Assembly: GCA_003833135.1 (NCBI GenBank)
Contig: QZLH01000088.1
Coordinates: 78,833-142,832, forward strand
From: Oehlia diaphana
Taxonomy: Eukaryota > Glomeromycota > Glomeromycetes > Glomerales > Glomeraceae
Direction of reading: 5' to 3'
DNA length: 64,000 nt
The notes under the pieces were generated by a model. The model searched no databases. It was not told the origin of the DNA and saw nothing but the letters and a program-made list of their open reading frames with translations. The position numbers and the translations under genes are program-made. Positions 23,640 through 34,960 of this stretch are shown here, piece by piece. Every line of letters begins with the position of its first letter. The stretch's first letter is position 1.

Positions 23640-25867
23640 ATGACTGATATTCGAATGGATGTCGTTTGGGCTACATATAATAGAGAAAAAATATTGGATT
23701 ATACCAACTGTAATAATCTAGATGAACGACATGAACTTAGAATACAAACAGCTCTTATTGATGAATCTCTTACAGAAGATGAAAAATTAGTAGTAATAAA
23801 ATTTATAAATGAAGATTATGACTATTTTAATATTCGTGATAATGAAGGAACAAAAAGAATTTGTGAAAATTGTCAAGATGAATGTTTAGCAACATTATAT
23901 TGTGAACATTGTGTTCGAAATTATTTAAAAGAAAATTTTTCAAACTGGACATCTGGAAATAATGACATTGATAATTTAATACGGGAATGTCAAATGAAAA
24001 CATTTCGACCAGATAATATAGTTGAATGGATTCCATACAATAATTTACAAGATGTTAAATATTTAACTAAAGGTGGATGTTCTGAAATTTACACAGCAGA
24101 ATGGATAGATGGACATTATGAAGAATGGGATTCTAAAGAAAATCAATTAATAAGATTTGGAGACCAATGTGTTATACTTAAAGAGTTAGAAAATGTTGAA
24201 AGTGCTAATCAAAGATGGTTTGAAGAGGTATGTAATTAAAAATGTTGTATTATTATTTTGAAATTGGTTTAACAATTATGTATATAATTTTTTAGAGCAA
24301 ATCTCATTTAACTATAAGTACCAAGTGGCCAGATGTAGTACAATGTTTTGGTTTAACAAAAAATCCATCAAGTGGAAATTATATGCTTGTAATGAATGAA
24401 ATGGAAATGGATTTAAGAACATATCTGAAGCAAAACCATAATAAACTTATGTGGAAAGAAAAGATACAAATTGCTTATAATATAATAGATGGAATTGACA
24501 GTATTCATAAAGAAAATGCCATTCATAGAGATTTGCATTCCGGAAATATATTATTTGAAGATAGTCAAAATTTTCGTATTAGTGATCTTGGATTTTGTGG
24601 ACCTGTTGATAAACCACTAAATAGTGTATATGGAAATCTTCCTTATATAGCACCAGAAGTAATTAATGGAAAAAAAACCACTTTTGCATCTGATATTTAT
24701 AGTTTTGGTATACTTATGTGGGAAATTTCGTCTGAACAACCACCCTTTATTAATTATGAATATAATTATAATCTTGCAATGAAAATAGTAAATGGAATGA
24801 GACCAATAATAAAACCAGGAACTCCTTTAGAGTATAAAAAATTAATGGAACAGTGTTGGGATGCTGATCCAATAAAGAGACCTGATGTTGATACATTATC
24901 GGATGAAATAATAGATCTATTATTAAAATTTCAAAACAATCAAGATGAAAACCAAAAGCAAATAATTTCCATTCAATATAAACAATTAAGTAATTACTAT
25001 TTAAGTAATTCAATTGATTCAATGAGTAAAAATTATACTAGTAAAATTTATCAATTTGAAAATTTTCCCGAACCAAAAAATGCAACAGAAGGTAGTAATA
25101 TTATTTTGCAATAAATTATATGTTACATTTAATAATATATTAACATTTATTTTTTTTCATTTAATCAAAATACAAAATAGAAGAACAAGAAGGTATATAC
25201 AATAATTTGTTTTTAATACTTCAATATTTAATTTAATTCAAAATATTTGTGATAATTTTATAGCATTTCATAGTAAACCTTATAGTTTTGACATTCCTAA
25301 TGATAGTAAGTATTTTTAGTTTTAAATTAATATATGACTGCAATTTACAAATTATTTCTTATTAAAATACTTTAGTTGAAGATATTAATAATTCAAGTAA
25401 TGAGAAAAATAATAACACAAAATCAAATAGTGTATATAAAGGTAAATTATTATAATTTAAATTCAAAATTACTATAAAATAATAAATCAATTAACTTATA
25501 ATAAATTTTCAAAGCACTTGGAAAATTAGAAATAATTTCAAATTATGGTAAGTAAACATATTATCATTATTAAATCAATCATTATTAAATCAGCCATTAT
25601 TTTTAATTAAATTATTATAATTTTAATAGATATTCAAAATGATCATAAAAAAGAAAATAAACAACAAACAAAGAAGCATAGTTTAGACACAAATGGTATA
25701 TAATTTTTACAATGTTTTATATAATAATAATGGAAAACAACAATTTATAATTATGTTTATATTTTATAATAGATGATGACGATATATATAATAATCCAAA
25801 TTTTCATTCAGAAAATCAAGATTTTGAAATTTCTGGTAATGTATCTAAAAAAATTAGGACATCTTAG
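23640..25867 (+). CDS. Protein kinase with N-terminal Cys cluster and short-exon tail (copy 2)
   Basis: Predicted 565 residues from eight exons: 23640-24227, 24296-25091, 25181-25192 (12 nt), 25264-25305, 25376-25441, 25515-25547, 25630-25695, 25773-25867. Cys cluster at C75, C78, C82, C88, C91, possibly a zinc ribbon. Kinase domain from about 131: glycine loop 143-150, Lys181 in VILKEL, catalytic Asp275 in IHRDLHSGN, Asp293 in SDLGF (DLG variant), then APEV and SDIYSFGILMWEI. The catalytic residues are present, so activity is expected. The tail is low-complexity, rich in N, K and D, and encoded by exons that all start and end in phase 1. Residue identity with copy 1 is high throughout the kinase part. 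Target and pathway unknown. Confidence 0.88.
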
Positions 25868-26318
25868 TAAGTTTAGTATTTTTCAAATTTTTTTAAGTTA
25901 TATGTTATAAATCAAATCAAAAACACTATTTATATATTCAATTATTTAAACACTAAGACTAGAGTAGCAAAATAATTTGCAAGTTTCTTAGTTTGTAATT
26001 TAAATAATTTACAGTATTTATTTGTTATCATCGATCTTTTAATAATTAATGAGCTTGTATTTTGAACAAACATTGTAATTATTATCATTGTGAATAATAT
26101 CAATAATTTAATTTTATTTTGGAATTCATCATAAAAATAAATTAGGATGAGGTCCCTTTCGAATTACAAGACAATAAATATAGTATATACTAAAAATGTT
26201 CAGATTTGTTGTTTATATAATATGGAAACTTAGCAAATTTAATATATAAAAAAGTTTATAATGAATTGTCTCCACACTAAAAATAATTCTTTTTGTAGTA
26301 AAGGATCAAAATAATTTA
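25868..26318. other. Spacer, no gene seen
   Basis: AT-rich 3' region of kinase copy 2. Nothing supported. Confidence 0.5.
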
Positions 26319-27963
26319 CTATTTCTGTGCGAAGCTTGTTAAAATTACTATCTGAAAAACTGTTATTCGTACCTCGCTGTTGTTATTTGTAACTGTCAAA
26401 GAATTGTATGTAGTAAACGCAATATTAGTATTCCCCTGATTATCTTTGTAAATCTTGCCATTGCTAGGATAAAATAGACAGGTACGGAACACTAACATTA
26501 AATTTTCAGTCAATCACTGAAAACAGGGAAAAGCTGTTAAAACGCAATAGTCAAGTACGAAGCTCCTATTAATCTCCGAACGTACAGTATATCATTCCTT
26601 AATTAAACAGTATCTGATCGCTGATGACATAATATATTCATGCATAGCCTGGGCTCCCATTAGTGTGCCTTTAGCCAGTTTCAGCAAAAGGTACCGTTTA
26701 TTTCTGTAATATGACATTTGTATTAGATAACTGAAAAATAGAGGACTGGAACAATTGAAAAAACCACGTGATTTTTGCAAACATTGTTCACTGAAATTTC
26801 TTGGCAAATTTTTTATTAAATATAAAGATAAATACAGAGTTCAGGATGTACCCGTAATAGAATACAAAGGATACATGATGATTTTTTTTACACTAAGACT
26901 CGACTATAGTTTCCGATTTTCCTGCTAGATTACTCAATGATTTGTTCCCTCCCACTTTGAGAAGCTTCCACAGGCTTTTGTGCCTCCTCCAGCAACCATA
27001 CAATATGCCCGAAGACCTTTTCCATCTTAATTTGCATATTCTTATCATTATACTTAACAATTATAGGCTCTGACAATTTAAACGATAGCTTTCTCTTGTG
27101 CATTCCATAAAGTACCATTTTTCTGCATCAGTTACATTCCCCAATACTTTATCCATATCATATTCAAGGCCTCTTAATTTCAACACCTCGTTCGAAGTGG
27201 TGGTCGAAGTAGGCTGTTTGACTATGACATGAAATATTTCTTCCGCAGGCAGGTCAGCAGGGTAGAGTTTGGAACCGGATGGTACATCCGGTTCCAATTT
27301 CCAAATTCAGTTTGCAACCGATTTTTGATGATTCGGTTTAACCCGGATTCATATTATGAAAACCGGTTTGCGTTTAAACCAGATGCAACCAAATACTCAA
27401 CCCGGTTTGATATTGAAACTTTTTATAGTGCTGGACTGCTGGCCTGAATTGCGAAATTTAAATCACGTGACCACGGCTAAATAGTTTAGCCATATGTTAC
27501 ACAAAATTTTTTTATAGATAATTGTGTCCCACAAAATTTCATATTGTGTTACACAATGTTTGTAATTCCGGCTGGAGTTATAACTTGGCCAGATTTATGC
27601 CGATCACATTTAATTCTGGCCAAAATTATCAAATATAAACCAGATGCGCAAATCGGTTATTCAGTTTCAACCGGGTTTTGCGAAATCGGGTTGAACCAGG
27701 TTGAACCAGTTGCACCCGTTTTAAATTCAGTTTTCGAAAATAGAACCGGTTCTAAACTCTACAGCAGGGAAGTATTTTGAAAGGAGCTCGTCATTGTCTT
27801 GGAGTAAGAGATTACTCAACTGATCATCACGATAGTCAAGAATTTCTACTTTTCATAGTTTAAGTTTGTCTACACCAGCAAAGTCATTTTGCTTTTTAGT
27901 TTTTATAGCCTCCTTGAGGTTTCCAACAAAACTATTCTGTCTCATCAAAGGAAATACAGCCAT
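26319..27963 (-). pseudogene. Crinkler-like (CRN) gene, dead
   Basis: Read from 27963 downward, the - strand encodes a Crinkler-type N-terminal ubiquitin-like region: NSFVGNLKEAIKTKKQNDF, AGVDKLKL, DDQLSNLLLQDNDELLSKYF, then PADLPAEEIFHVIVKQP. The last motif is typical of the end of the CRN translocation region. Crinklers are modular intracellular proteins first known as oomycete effectors and expanded in Rhizophagus. Damage: a TGA at the position where relatives usually have Trp (after KLKL), a 499-bp MITE splitting DELLSKYF from PADLPAEE, and a frameshift at the AEKW/MVLYGM junction near 27115. Open pieces continue to about 26319 and may be the C-terminal domain, which I do not recognise. 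Confidence 0.7.
27263..27761. mobile_element. hAT-type MITE, 499 bp
   Basis: Flanked by the 8-bp direct repeat CAGCAGGG (27255-27262 and 27762-27769). Ends are inverted: left TAGAGTTTGGAACCGG, right (reverse complement) TAGAGTTTAGAACCGG. An 8-bp duplication with a TAGAG-type end is characteristic of hAT elements. The inside repeats GGTT/AACC motifs and has no transposase, so it is non-autonomous. Open frames across it are chance. Confidence 0.9.
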
Positions 27964-28234
27964 AAATTCTTTTCCTATTATTGTATCAGTTCTTTACGCT
28001 TAAAAATATTAAGCAATTTATATAGTTAGGTAGCAGAAGGTTATTTAGTGTATAATTAAACAATGTATCAAACGATGTATAAAAATTATCCAATCAGACG
28101 TGTTGTATAGCGCTGTACGTCGACATATACTTCCAAACACGAATAAAGGATTTCACTTGATAAAAACTATCACTTTATAACTTAAAATGAAAACTTTATT
28201 TATTCCCTTTCATTACAACAAGAAAATTGACCTA

Positions 28235-28942
28235 NNNNNNNNNNNNNNNNNNNNNNNNNNNNNNNNNNNNNNNNNNNNNNNNNNNNNNNNNNNNNNNNNN
28301 NNNNNNNNNNNNNNNNNNNNNNNNNNNNNNNNNNNNNNNNNNNNNNNNNNNNNNNNNNNNNNNNNNNNNNNNNNNNNNNNNNNNNNNNNNNNNNNNNNNN
28401 NNNNNNNNNNNNNNNNNNNNNNNNNNNNNNNNNNNNNNNNNNNNNNNNNNNNNNNNNNNNNNNNNNNNNNNNNNNNNNNNNNNNNNNNNNNNNNNNNNNN
28501 NNNNNNNNNNNNNNNNNNNNNNNNNNNNNNNNNNNNNNNNNNNNNNNNNNNNNNNNNNNNNNNNNNNNNNNNNNNNNNNNNNNNNNNNNNNNNNNNNNNN
28601 NNNNNNNNNNNNNNNNNNNNNNNNNNNNNNNNNNNNNNNNNNNNNNNNNNNNNNNNNNNNNNNNNNNNNNNNNNNNNNNNNNNNNNNNNNNNNNNNNNNN
28701 NNNNNNNNNNNNNNNNNNNNNNNNNNNNNNNNNNNNNNNNNNNNNNNNNNNNNNNNNNNNNNNNNNNNNNNNNNNNNNNNNNNNNNNNNNNNNNNNNNNN
28801 NNNNNNNNNNNNNNNNNNNNNNNNNNNNNNNNNNNNNNNNNNNNNNNNNNNNNNNNNNNNNNNNNNNNNNNNNNNNNNNNNNNNNNNNNNNNNNNNNNNN
28901 NNNNNNNNNNNNNNNNNNNNNNNNNNNNNNNNNNNNNNNNNN
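28235..28942. other. Assembly gap (708 N)
   Basis: Run of N. Any open frame across it is an artefact. Confidence 1.
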
Positions 28943-28959
28943 AAGAAGAAATCTAATAT

Positions 28960-29095
28960 ATTTACTATGTATAATATGACTAACATGTTCAATACGTTGA
29001 TCATAACCAATATGTTGATTAGGTTCGACATGTTAATTATGTTCGGCATATTAATTATGTCCGGCATGTTAATCATGTTAAATATTTGCAACATC
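28960..29095. repeat. Minisatellite beside the gap
   Basis: Units of 18-20 bp such as AATATGTTGATTAGGTTCG and ACATGTTAATTATGTTCGG are repeated about seven times and run into the N gap, so the gap was probably caused by this repeat array. Confidence 0.75.
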
Positions 29096-29359
29096 GATCA
29101 ATTTCATAATTTCGGAGTGGCACATGACGATCACATGACACTATCAAGTATGTGAGAAAAATGATCATTTCACAGTCCTACTGTATCATTTACAATATTT
29201 TCAGCCATGTAATGACAGATCATGCCCAAAGTATAATAACTTAATTTAATAAATAATGTTGGCTTACAGTGCATAAAAAAAATGTGAATATATCGCTATT
29301 ACATGATGTGGAAATAAGAATTGACAGTATAAATTAATTTGTAAATGAAATTGAAAAGC
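29096..29359. other. Spacer, no gene seen
   Basis: Nothing supported. Confidence 0.4.
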
Positions 29360-30983
29360 AAAGAAAATTATCTCTGTAATGATAATAGCCACTTTAAGAT
29401 TTCTATTTGTATAAACCTTATCAATGGTAAGAGGTTTTTGTGATAGAGGATCAAAAGGCTCCTTTTCAAGCCATGTTTCAGTTCTGCTCTAACCCACAGG
29501 GTGTTATAATGGGATTTTCCATCCAGTCAAGAGATATGGGGACACATGTATTGACTTGGAATGAAGGGAAATGCTTCTGCACTTCTCACTCGTTAAATGA
29601 TTCTGGAGCACCGACGAGCGAGATCTCTCCAATATTATTATCAAACTGAGGTCTTTCTTCTTTAAATACAGTACATCAATTGCTTGTTGAATACATTACG
29701 CAAAACTACCAACAGTATTTATCCATGCACAGAGAAAAACATCCATTGACACTTTCCAAATCCTTTTTCCTTAGTTATTCGCCATTATTTTAATTTGTTG
29801 CTTTGTACTTAGAACGTGAAGGGAAAGTTGAGTGAACTTCTACAGCTAACATTGTCGTGTGATGCTAAGAAAACTTTGAAAGCACATGCTAACAGAATTT
29901 TGATTCCTTTTAGTTTAGCGATCAACTCTGCAAGACTCAAAGTAGCTTTACGCCTGTAGATCTCGGAATTGCGAAGTCCTCAACCTTTCTAACATATGGT
30001 TTTGACGTAAATATTAACTTATACAGAGGACCCAGTGTTGTAACAAAGCATCTTTTTCACTTTTTTCTCAGTTATTTGAGGAAAAATGATCTCCGCTCCA
30101 AAGCACTAGTCAATGATCTCTTGATTCCGAAATTTCAAGTCGTTCTGCTTTTATAAATTGGCAAACTTTTTCTTAACTCATTATTTTTTTAAAAGAATTG
30201 TAAAATTCGTTATATCAAAATTCGCTATAGAAAGGGCTGACTTAATTAATGATAACCATATGATTGAATATTCGCACCGCTTTCGTCATGTACTGTACTT
30301 TACCGAAAGTTCCAGCATATCCTGCATCACATTCTTACATTAATGCGGGCCTTAAAGAAATCATTAGGAGTTTATGATTAATTAAAAGTTATGATACATA
30401 TTTTTAACTAATACCATTATTACTATATTGATTTAATTTATCCCTATTTAAATTTTCTAAATGTTCTCTTCTTGCAAACTTAAATTTCTTTATAATCACG
30501 AAAAAATTATAGATATGAATCCAAAACAAATTATTAAGAGTGTTGATTAGAAAAAGAACAAAGGTTGAAAAACTTGCAGAAAGAATGGGGTTGGTAAGTA
30601 AAGCCACAACTGATATTTCCATATATAAAAGAACTAATTAAATGAATTTTATGTCTTTAGCGACATTAGCTCTTCCAGTTTTTTTACGAAATAAAAATAC
30701 TGCTAAATTGATTCTCAAAGCAGTGAAACATATGAATGTTGATGACCCCGCTAATGGAACACTAATGGATTCAATGATACCGTGGTGACGAACTGCTGTA
30801 ATGGTATTCCTGGACAGACACAATCTGATATTGTAAATTATATTGTAGGAAACGGCAGCGTAAATTTCAATGGGTTAAACACACTATTTTTATTCAGAAA
30901 TAATTTGGCCATCACCACTTGTCAATATCAGTTTCCTTCATGGTATGAAAATTTTCTATTATTTTTTTAGACTTATTAGCCAT
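29360..30983 (-). pseudogene. Dead gene ending in a U-box domain
   Basis: On the - strand, 29620-29360 carries a U-box in two frames: CVPISLDWMENPIITPCG, then after a one-base shift WLEKEPFDPLSQKPLT followed by DKVYTNRNLKVAI. These match the U-box pattern (PI.L..M..P.ITPCG ... DPLS..PL....Y.NR.LK.AI), so the ancestor was probably an E3 ubiquitin ligase. An in-frame stop lies upstream in SFNE*EVQKHF. Further coding traces lie at about 29830-30060 (ATLSLAELIAKLKGIKIL) and 30638-30823 (VRHHGIIESISVPLAG, INLAVFLFRKKTGRANVA). A possible start is ATG at 30983 (MANKSKKIIENFHTMKE). Treating all of this as one gene is inference; the U-box itself is clear. Confidence 0.55.
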
Positions 30984-31380
30984 TTTAATGATTTCTTCTT
31001 AAAGGACCCATCATCAAGCAGGAGTTGCGGATGTGTGTCTCTCAGTTTGCCAAATAAATAAGCTATCAGCTGCCGGACGAATAGATTATGAACTCTTTGA
31101 TTATCCTCTTATGGTGTAAATTAACATATTAGAGGAGTTAAAAAGAATTTTTCGGAAATAACAATGCAATGAATATAACGAATTTCATACTTGAGATATT
31201 TTAAATACATTAATAAATAAATACTTGTCCATATCAGATATGATTTTTTGGTAATGGTGCAGTATCAAATTACCTGCTTATTTATTGTTAAGAAATCGAG
31301 ATCTGTATATCATTCTAATTTCAGGATGCTTGCACAAGCTATGATACAATAGACCAATGGGTTTTTTTCGTAATTTACAT

Positions 31381-31481
31381 CATGTGACACCCCACAGAAT
31401 TCTGTAGGATATTATGTGTCAGCGCAAACCGATTTATTATTAATATATGACATCCTACGGAATTCTGTAGGGTGTCATGTG
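31381..31481. repeat. Compound inverted repeat, possible small MITE
   Basis: CATGTGACACCCCACAGAAT(TCTGTAGGAT) at 31381-31410 is inverted with a few mismatches at 31451-31481 (ATCCTACGGAATTCTGTAGG...). Each arm contains the self-complementary core CAGAATTCTG or CGGAATTCTG, so either one large or two small stems can form. Confidence 0.7.
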
Positions 31482-31755
31482 CAAAGAATTTTAAAAATTG
31501 AAAATCAGTACATAGTTAAATGAACATAGAATGCATAAAATGAAATTCTTGCCAAGAGCAATAACATAATCGACTTGACAAAGTATCACACTATTAGAGG
31601 TTATGTATCTGTAGTTTGATCTTAGCCCAATGACGTTTCTTTATTTTTTTGACGTTGACGCACATCACATGAATTCTCCATCTTTCGAAATTGAATTTAA
31701 TTTATAACGATATAAATCATAACAAAAAGAGTTATTATATTCAACAGACTACAAT

Positions 31756-32117
31756 ATGTCTTGCTTCCCTTTCGAAATTATTGAAATAAGCAGTAAGGGA
31801 CTTGAAGTCCAAATTCTTGGAATGGATTTTATATTTGTGAAGAATGATAATGACCTTATTGTTTTTGAGGGAGAAGAGAAGACAATCGACAGGGAAGTGA
31901 TGATGTTAATCCCTAATATCGATTACAATGGTACAAAAATTTATTTTGACAGGTATATATAATTATATTGGTGATATGGAGTACGCTCCGATCATAAAAT
32001 CAATAATCGGGTATTTATAAGAATATTTTCTTCAGAAATACAAACTGGTATTGCTTCAATGTAACACGAGCGACATACGTCGCTCACATTATTTTTTATA
32101 TACGAGAACTGCTATAG
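31756..32117 (+). CDS. Small two-exon gene, unknown function
   Basis: Exons 31756-31952 and 32036-32117, with a GTATAT donor and a TTCTTCAG acceptor joined in phase, give 92 residues starting MSCFPFEIIEISSKGLEVQ. The second exon adds NTNWYCFNVTRATYVAHIIF and a stop TAG. Local composition is less AT-biased than the surroundings, which supports coding. No domain recognised. It may form one locus with the next frame, which begins 28 bp after its stop. Confidence 0.4.
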
Positions 32118-32145
32118 ATTGATAGCATCACATGAAATTTCTATA

Positions 32146-32403
32146 ATGAATAGTAACGAGATAATATTGATTAATAATACAATGAACACGTTAGAAATGC
32201 AATCAGGTGAATCAGGTGAGGATTTCCATTCATGGCCTACCCGCCGAATTTACAAAAAAATTAAATTCTATAATGTATTAGCTCCGGTTCCTGAGTCAGA
32301 AAAAACGGTTCGTTCATATATCAACATTATTAATGAGCGCATGAACAAACCAAATGTCTATCAATGTTACAATTGTAACGAGTTAATAAGATCATGGACA
32401 TGA
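32146..32403 (+). CDS. Small open reading frame, unknown function
   Basis: 85 residues from ATG 32146, including SGEDFHSWPTRRIYKKIKFY and NERMNKPNVYQCYNCNELIR with a CxxC pair. A degenerate copy of its middle part lies at about 33375-33475, which argues that it was once a real gene. No family recognised. Confidence 0.35.
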   Translation: MNSNEIILINNTMNTLEMQSGESGEDFHSWPTRRIYKKIKFYNVLAPVPESEKTVRSYINIINERMNKPNVYQCYNCNELIRSWT

Positions 32404-34138
32404 TCAGAATTTACATATGCATAGTCTTATTTGTAGAGATACTTCGGAATTTAAGAGCTATAACAACGTCATTCAAAATTGAAGTATATTATTTCATGGC
32501 TCTATAAGCCGAACGGTTTGTTAATGAGGAAATTTGAATAACACTACTATTATAATGAACTTGTACTGAGAAAACCATTAATAATGTCATAGGTAATTAT
32601 AATATATCATTGATTATTTTTTTTCCGATGCACATCTAACGCCAGGAACTATAACAATTATTTTTTATCCCGTGAGAAAGTAATACAAAATATATGACAC
32701 GGAAAATTGAATTTGCATATCAGGTAGTATAATCAAACAAAATAATACATATTAAATAATCTATGATGAACGCATTAAAAAAAAAGATTATTTCCATTAG
32801 AAAACTTATTGTACGAGGTATCATTAACTTTAAGATTTGGAAATAGTATAAACATTGTAAGATAGAAGTCACGCAGTTACTAAAAATAAGTGATCTATAC
32901 ATGACATTTATTTATGATAAAATATGGAAACCAAGATGTGACGAAGTAATATAGTTTGAGAAATCACAAGGTATTAGTAAATTGGACAAAGGAAAACATA
33001 TCAAAGGATAAAGCAGAGAATCTGATATTGAGGAGATATTTCGAATGATGATAATTTTAGTAAAATTAATAATAATAATAATCAAAAAAATTTAGAAAAT
33101 AACCAAATTATAAAAAAAAAAGAATTAGATTAGAAAATTTAAAAAATGGTTTAATGAATAATCAGGTAAACGATCTAGATAATAATATACAAAATTGAGA
33201 ACTTGCAATTTACAGTATAGTTAACTTAAGGTAGTACTACAACGTTACTATATGGAGTAACGGTTTTTGGTAACTTTGTTACCTAACTTTAGATGTATTT
33301 TATAAAATTTTGTATGTTCTTTATCATAAAAATAATAAAATATTTTCATTTTACCCCAAAAAAAAACATTACAAAAATGATCAGGCGAGTCATTCAAATA
33401 ATGGGCTACGCGTATTCATGAAAAAATGATGTTTTATGAAGGATTCTGAGATAGTCATTATTCATGAACGTATGAGTAAAAAAAAAAATTATTTCCGTCC
33501 CAAGTTTAAGTTGTGAAGAAAAAAAATATTTTTGCCCAAAGTTAAGAAAATATTGTTTTACTTCATAAGTTTAAGTTGTGAAGTAATTCATAAATGCTTT
33601 TCTATGATTAGTGTCTTGTTGATGTGAGTAAATTTAACTAGTAGAAACTAATGAGATATAATGATATAATCCAATTTAGTAATTATGATATAAATTATTT
33701 AATGCGTAAATATCCTTCATGTATTTACTTCTTATTTTTATGATAAATGACGGATTATAAAAATGTTTTTACGAAAGATCAAAATTAAATAATTTTTCCG
33801 TAAATATAGAATATGAAATATTTCAAACTATAAAAATTTTTTAAAAGTTTTATATTCTTTAAGTATTTCTCTTGGAATGTTTTCATATTTGAGGATATTT
33901 TATTTTATAGTTGAAATTATAAAAAAAAATCATAATTTTAATCGATTTATCAATTAAAATATAAATATTTAACTTTTAATGTATGTTTTTTTTTGGATAT
34001 ATTTAAAAATTAATTATAAGATCAGTTTTTTAATAAGATAAGAAATTTACGTGTATCCTGATCATATTTGAAACATTTATTAAATTATATATTAAATATA
34101 CTACTTGCATTGTTATTACTAAATTTATATTTTGATAG
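32404..34138. other. Spacer with a degenerate gene copy and LamG 3' flank
   Basis: At about 33375-33475 the sequence (TCAGGCGAGTCATTC ... ATTCATGAACGTATGAGTA) resembles 32208-32345 of the small frame upstream, with stops. From about 33840 to 34138 it resembles the 3' flanks of the LamG-like copies at 21230-21730 and 43400-43870. Confidence 0.45.
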
Positions 34139-34415
34139 CAACAAAAGGATCGTTGATTCTAAATTAAAAAATTTGAAAGAAAATATCATTATTAACAATT
34201 AATAGAAAACAAAATTACTTATGTAATCATTTGAATGTGTTCATACAAAATAATTTTCAGCGCTTCTTCGGCAGATAAACGCCAGTTAAAATAATGAAAA
34301 TTACTATTTTAATAAAATGACTACTTAATATATCGTCCATTCTCTTTTCAAGATCAGAAAGTGTGTAAGTTATATGGTATCCCCAACTGCATCAATTCCA
34401 TATTATCACTGAAAA
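34139..34415 (-). pseudogene. LamG-like gene fragment (copy H)
   Basis: On the - strand: last-exon remnant AG|AATCAACGATCCTTTTG, third exon (ATTATTTTAACTGGCGTTTA-type), and shortened pieces of exon 2 (CTTACACACTTTCTGATCTT and GATGCAGTTGGGGATACC). Exon 2 has internal deletions and exon 1 is missing. Confidence 0.7.
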
Positions 34416-34960
34416 AATAAAAAATAAATATTATTAATTTCTTTTTAACTTCGCTAAATCAAAAGCTTATATCAATAATGGTATTTTCGCTTTAATACAT
34501 AATTTGTAAAACTACCTCGTTATCATTTCAATTTTTGCATTTTTAGTTTTTCAAAAAACCTCACATTAAGCAATTTTTTGTGGTACAATAATTTTTGCGT
34601 TTCAATATAATTTTTAGTCATTAAAGGTTTTTTTTTTTAAAAAAAAAAAGTAGTAAATAAAGTTCAAATTAATTTAAATATTTCATAAAGCATATTGTAC
34701 GGTCATTAAATTTTAAACGAATTTTGAAAACCTTTTTCAGTCATAGAGTATTGATATAGAAAATGCAAGATAAAATTTAATAAATTAATTTCATATTTCA
34801 ATTGTAATAATTTTTTCAAAATTTATAATCATATAAAAATTTTATTGTTTATTAATAAAAGTTCCCTGTTATGTTTAATGCTAATATTTATAACTAATAA
34901 ACATATAATACATAAAATATAATTTATTACTAAATTCAAATCCAAAAAAAAATTCTCTAG

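Noticed and set aside
27229..27780. Two + strand frames of 72 and 78 residues
   Set aside because: They lie within the hAT-type MITE and its inverted repeats.
28187..29155. Long open frames across the first N gap
   Set aside because: They consist almost entirely of unknown bases and minisatellite.
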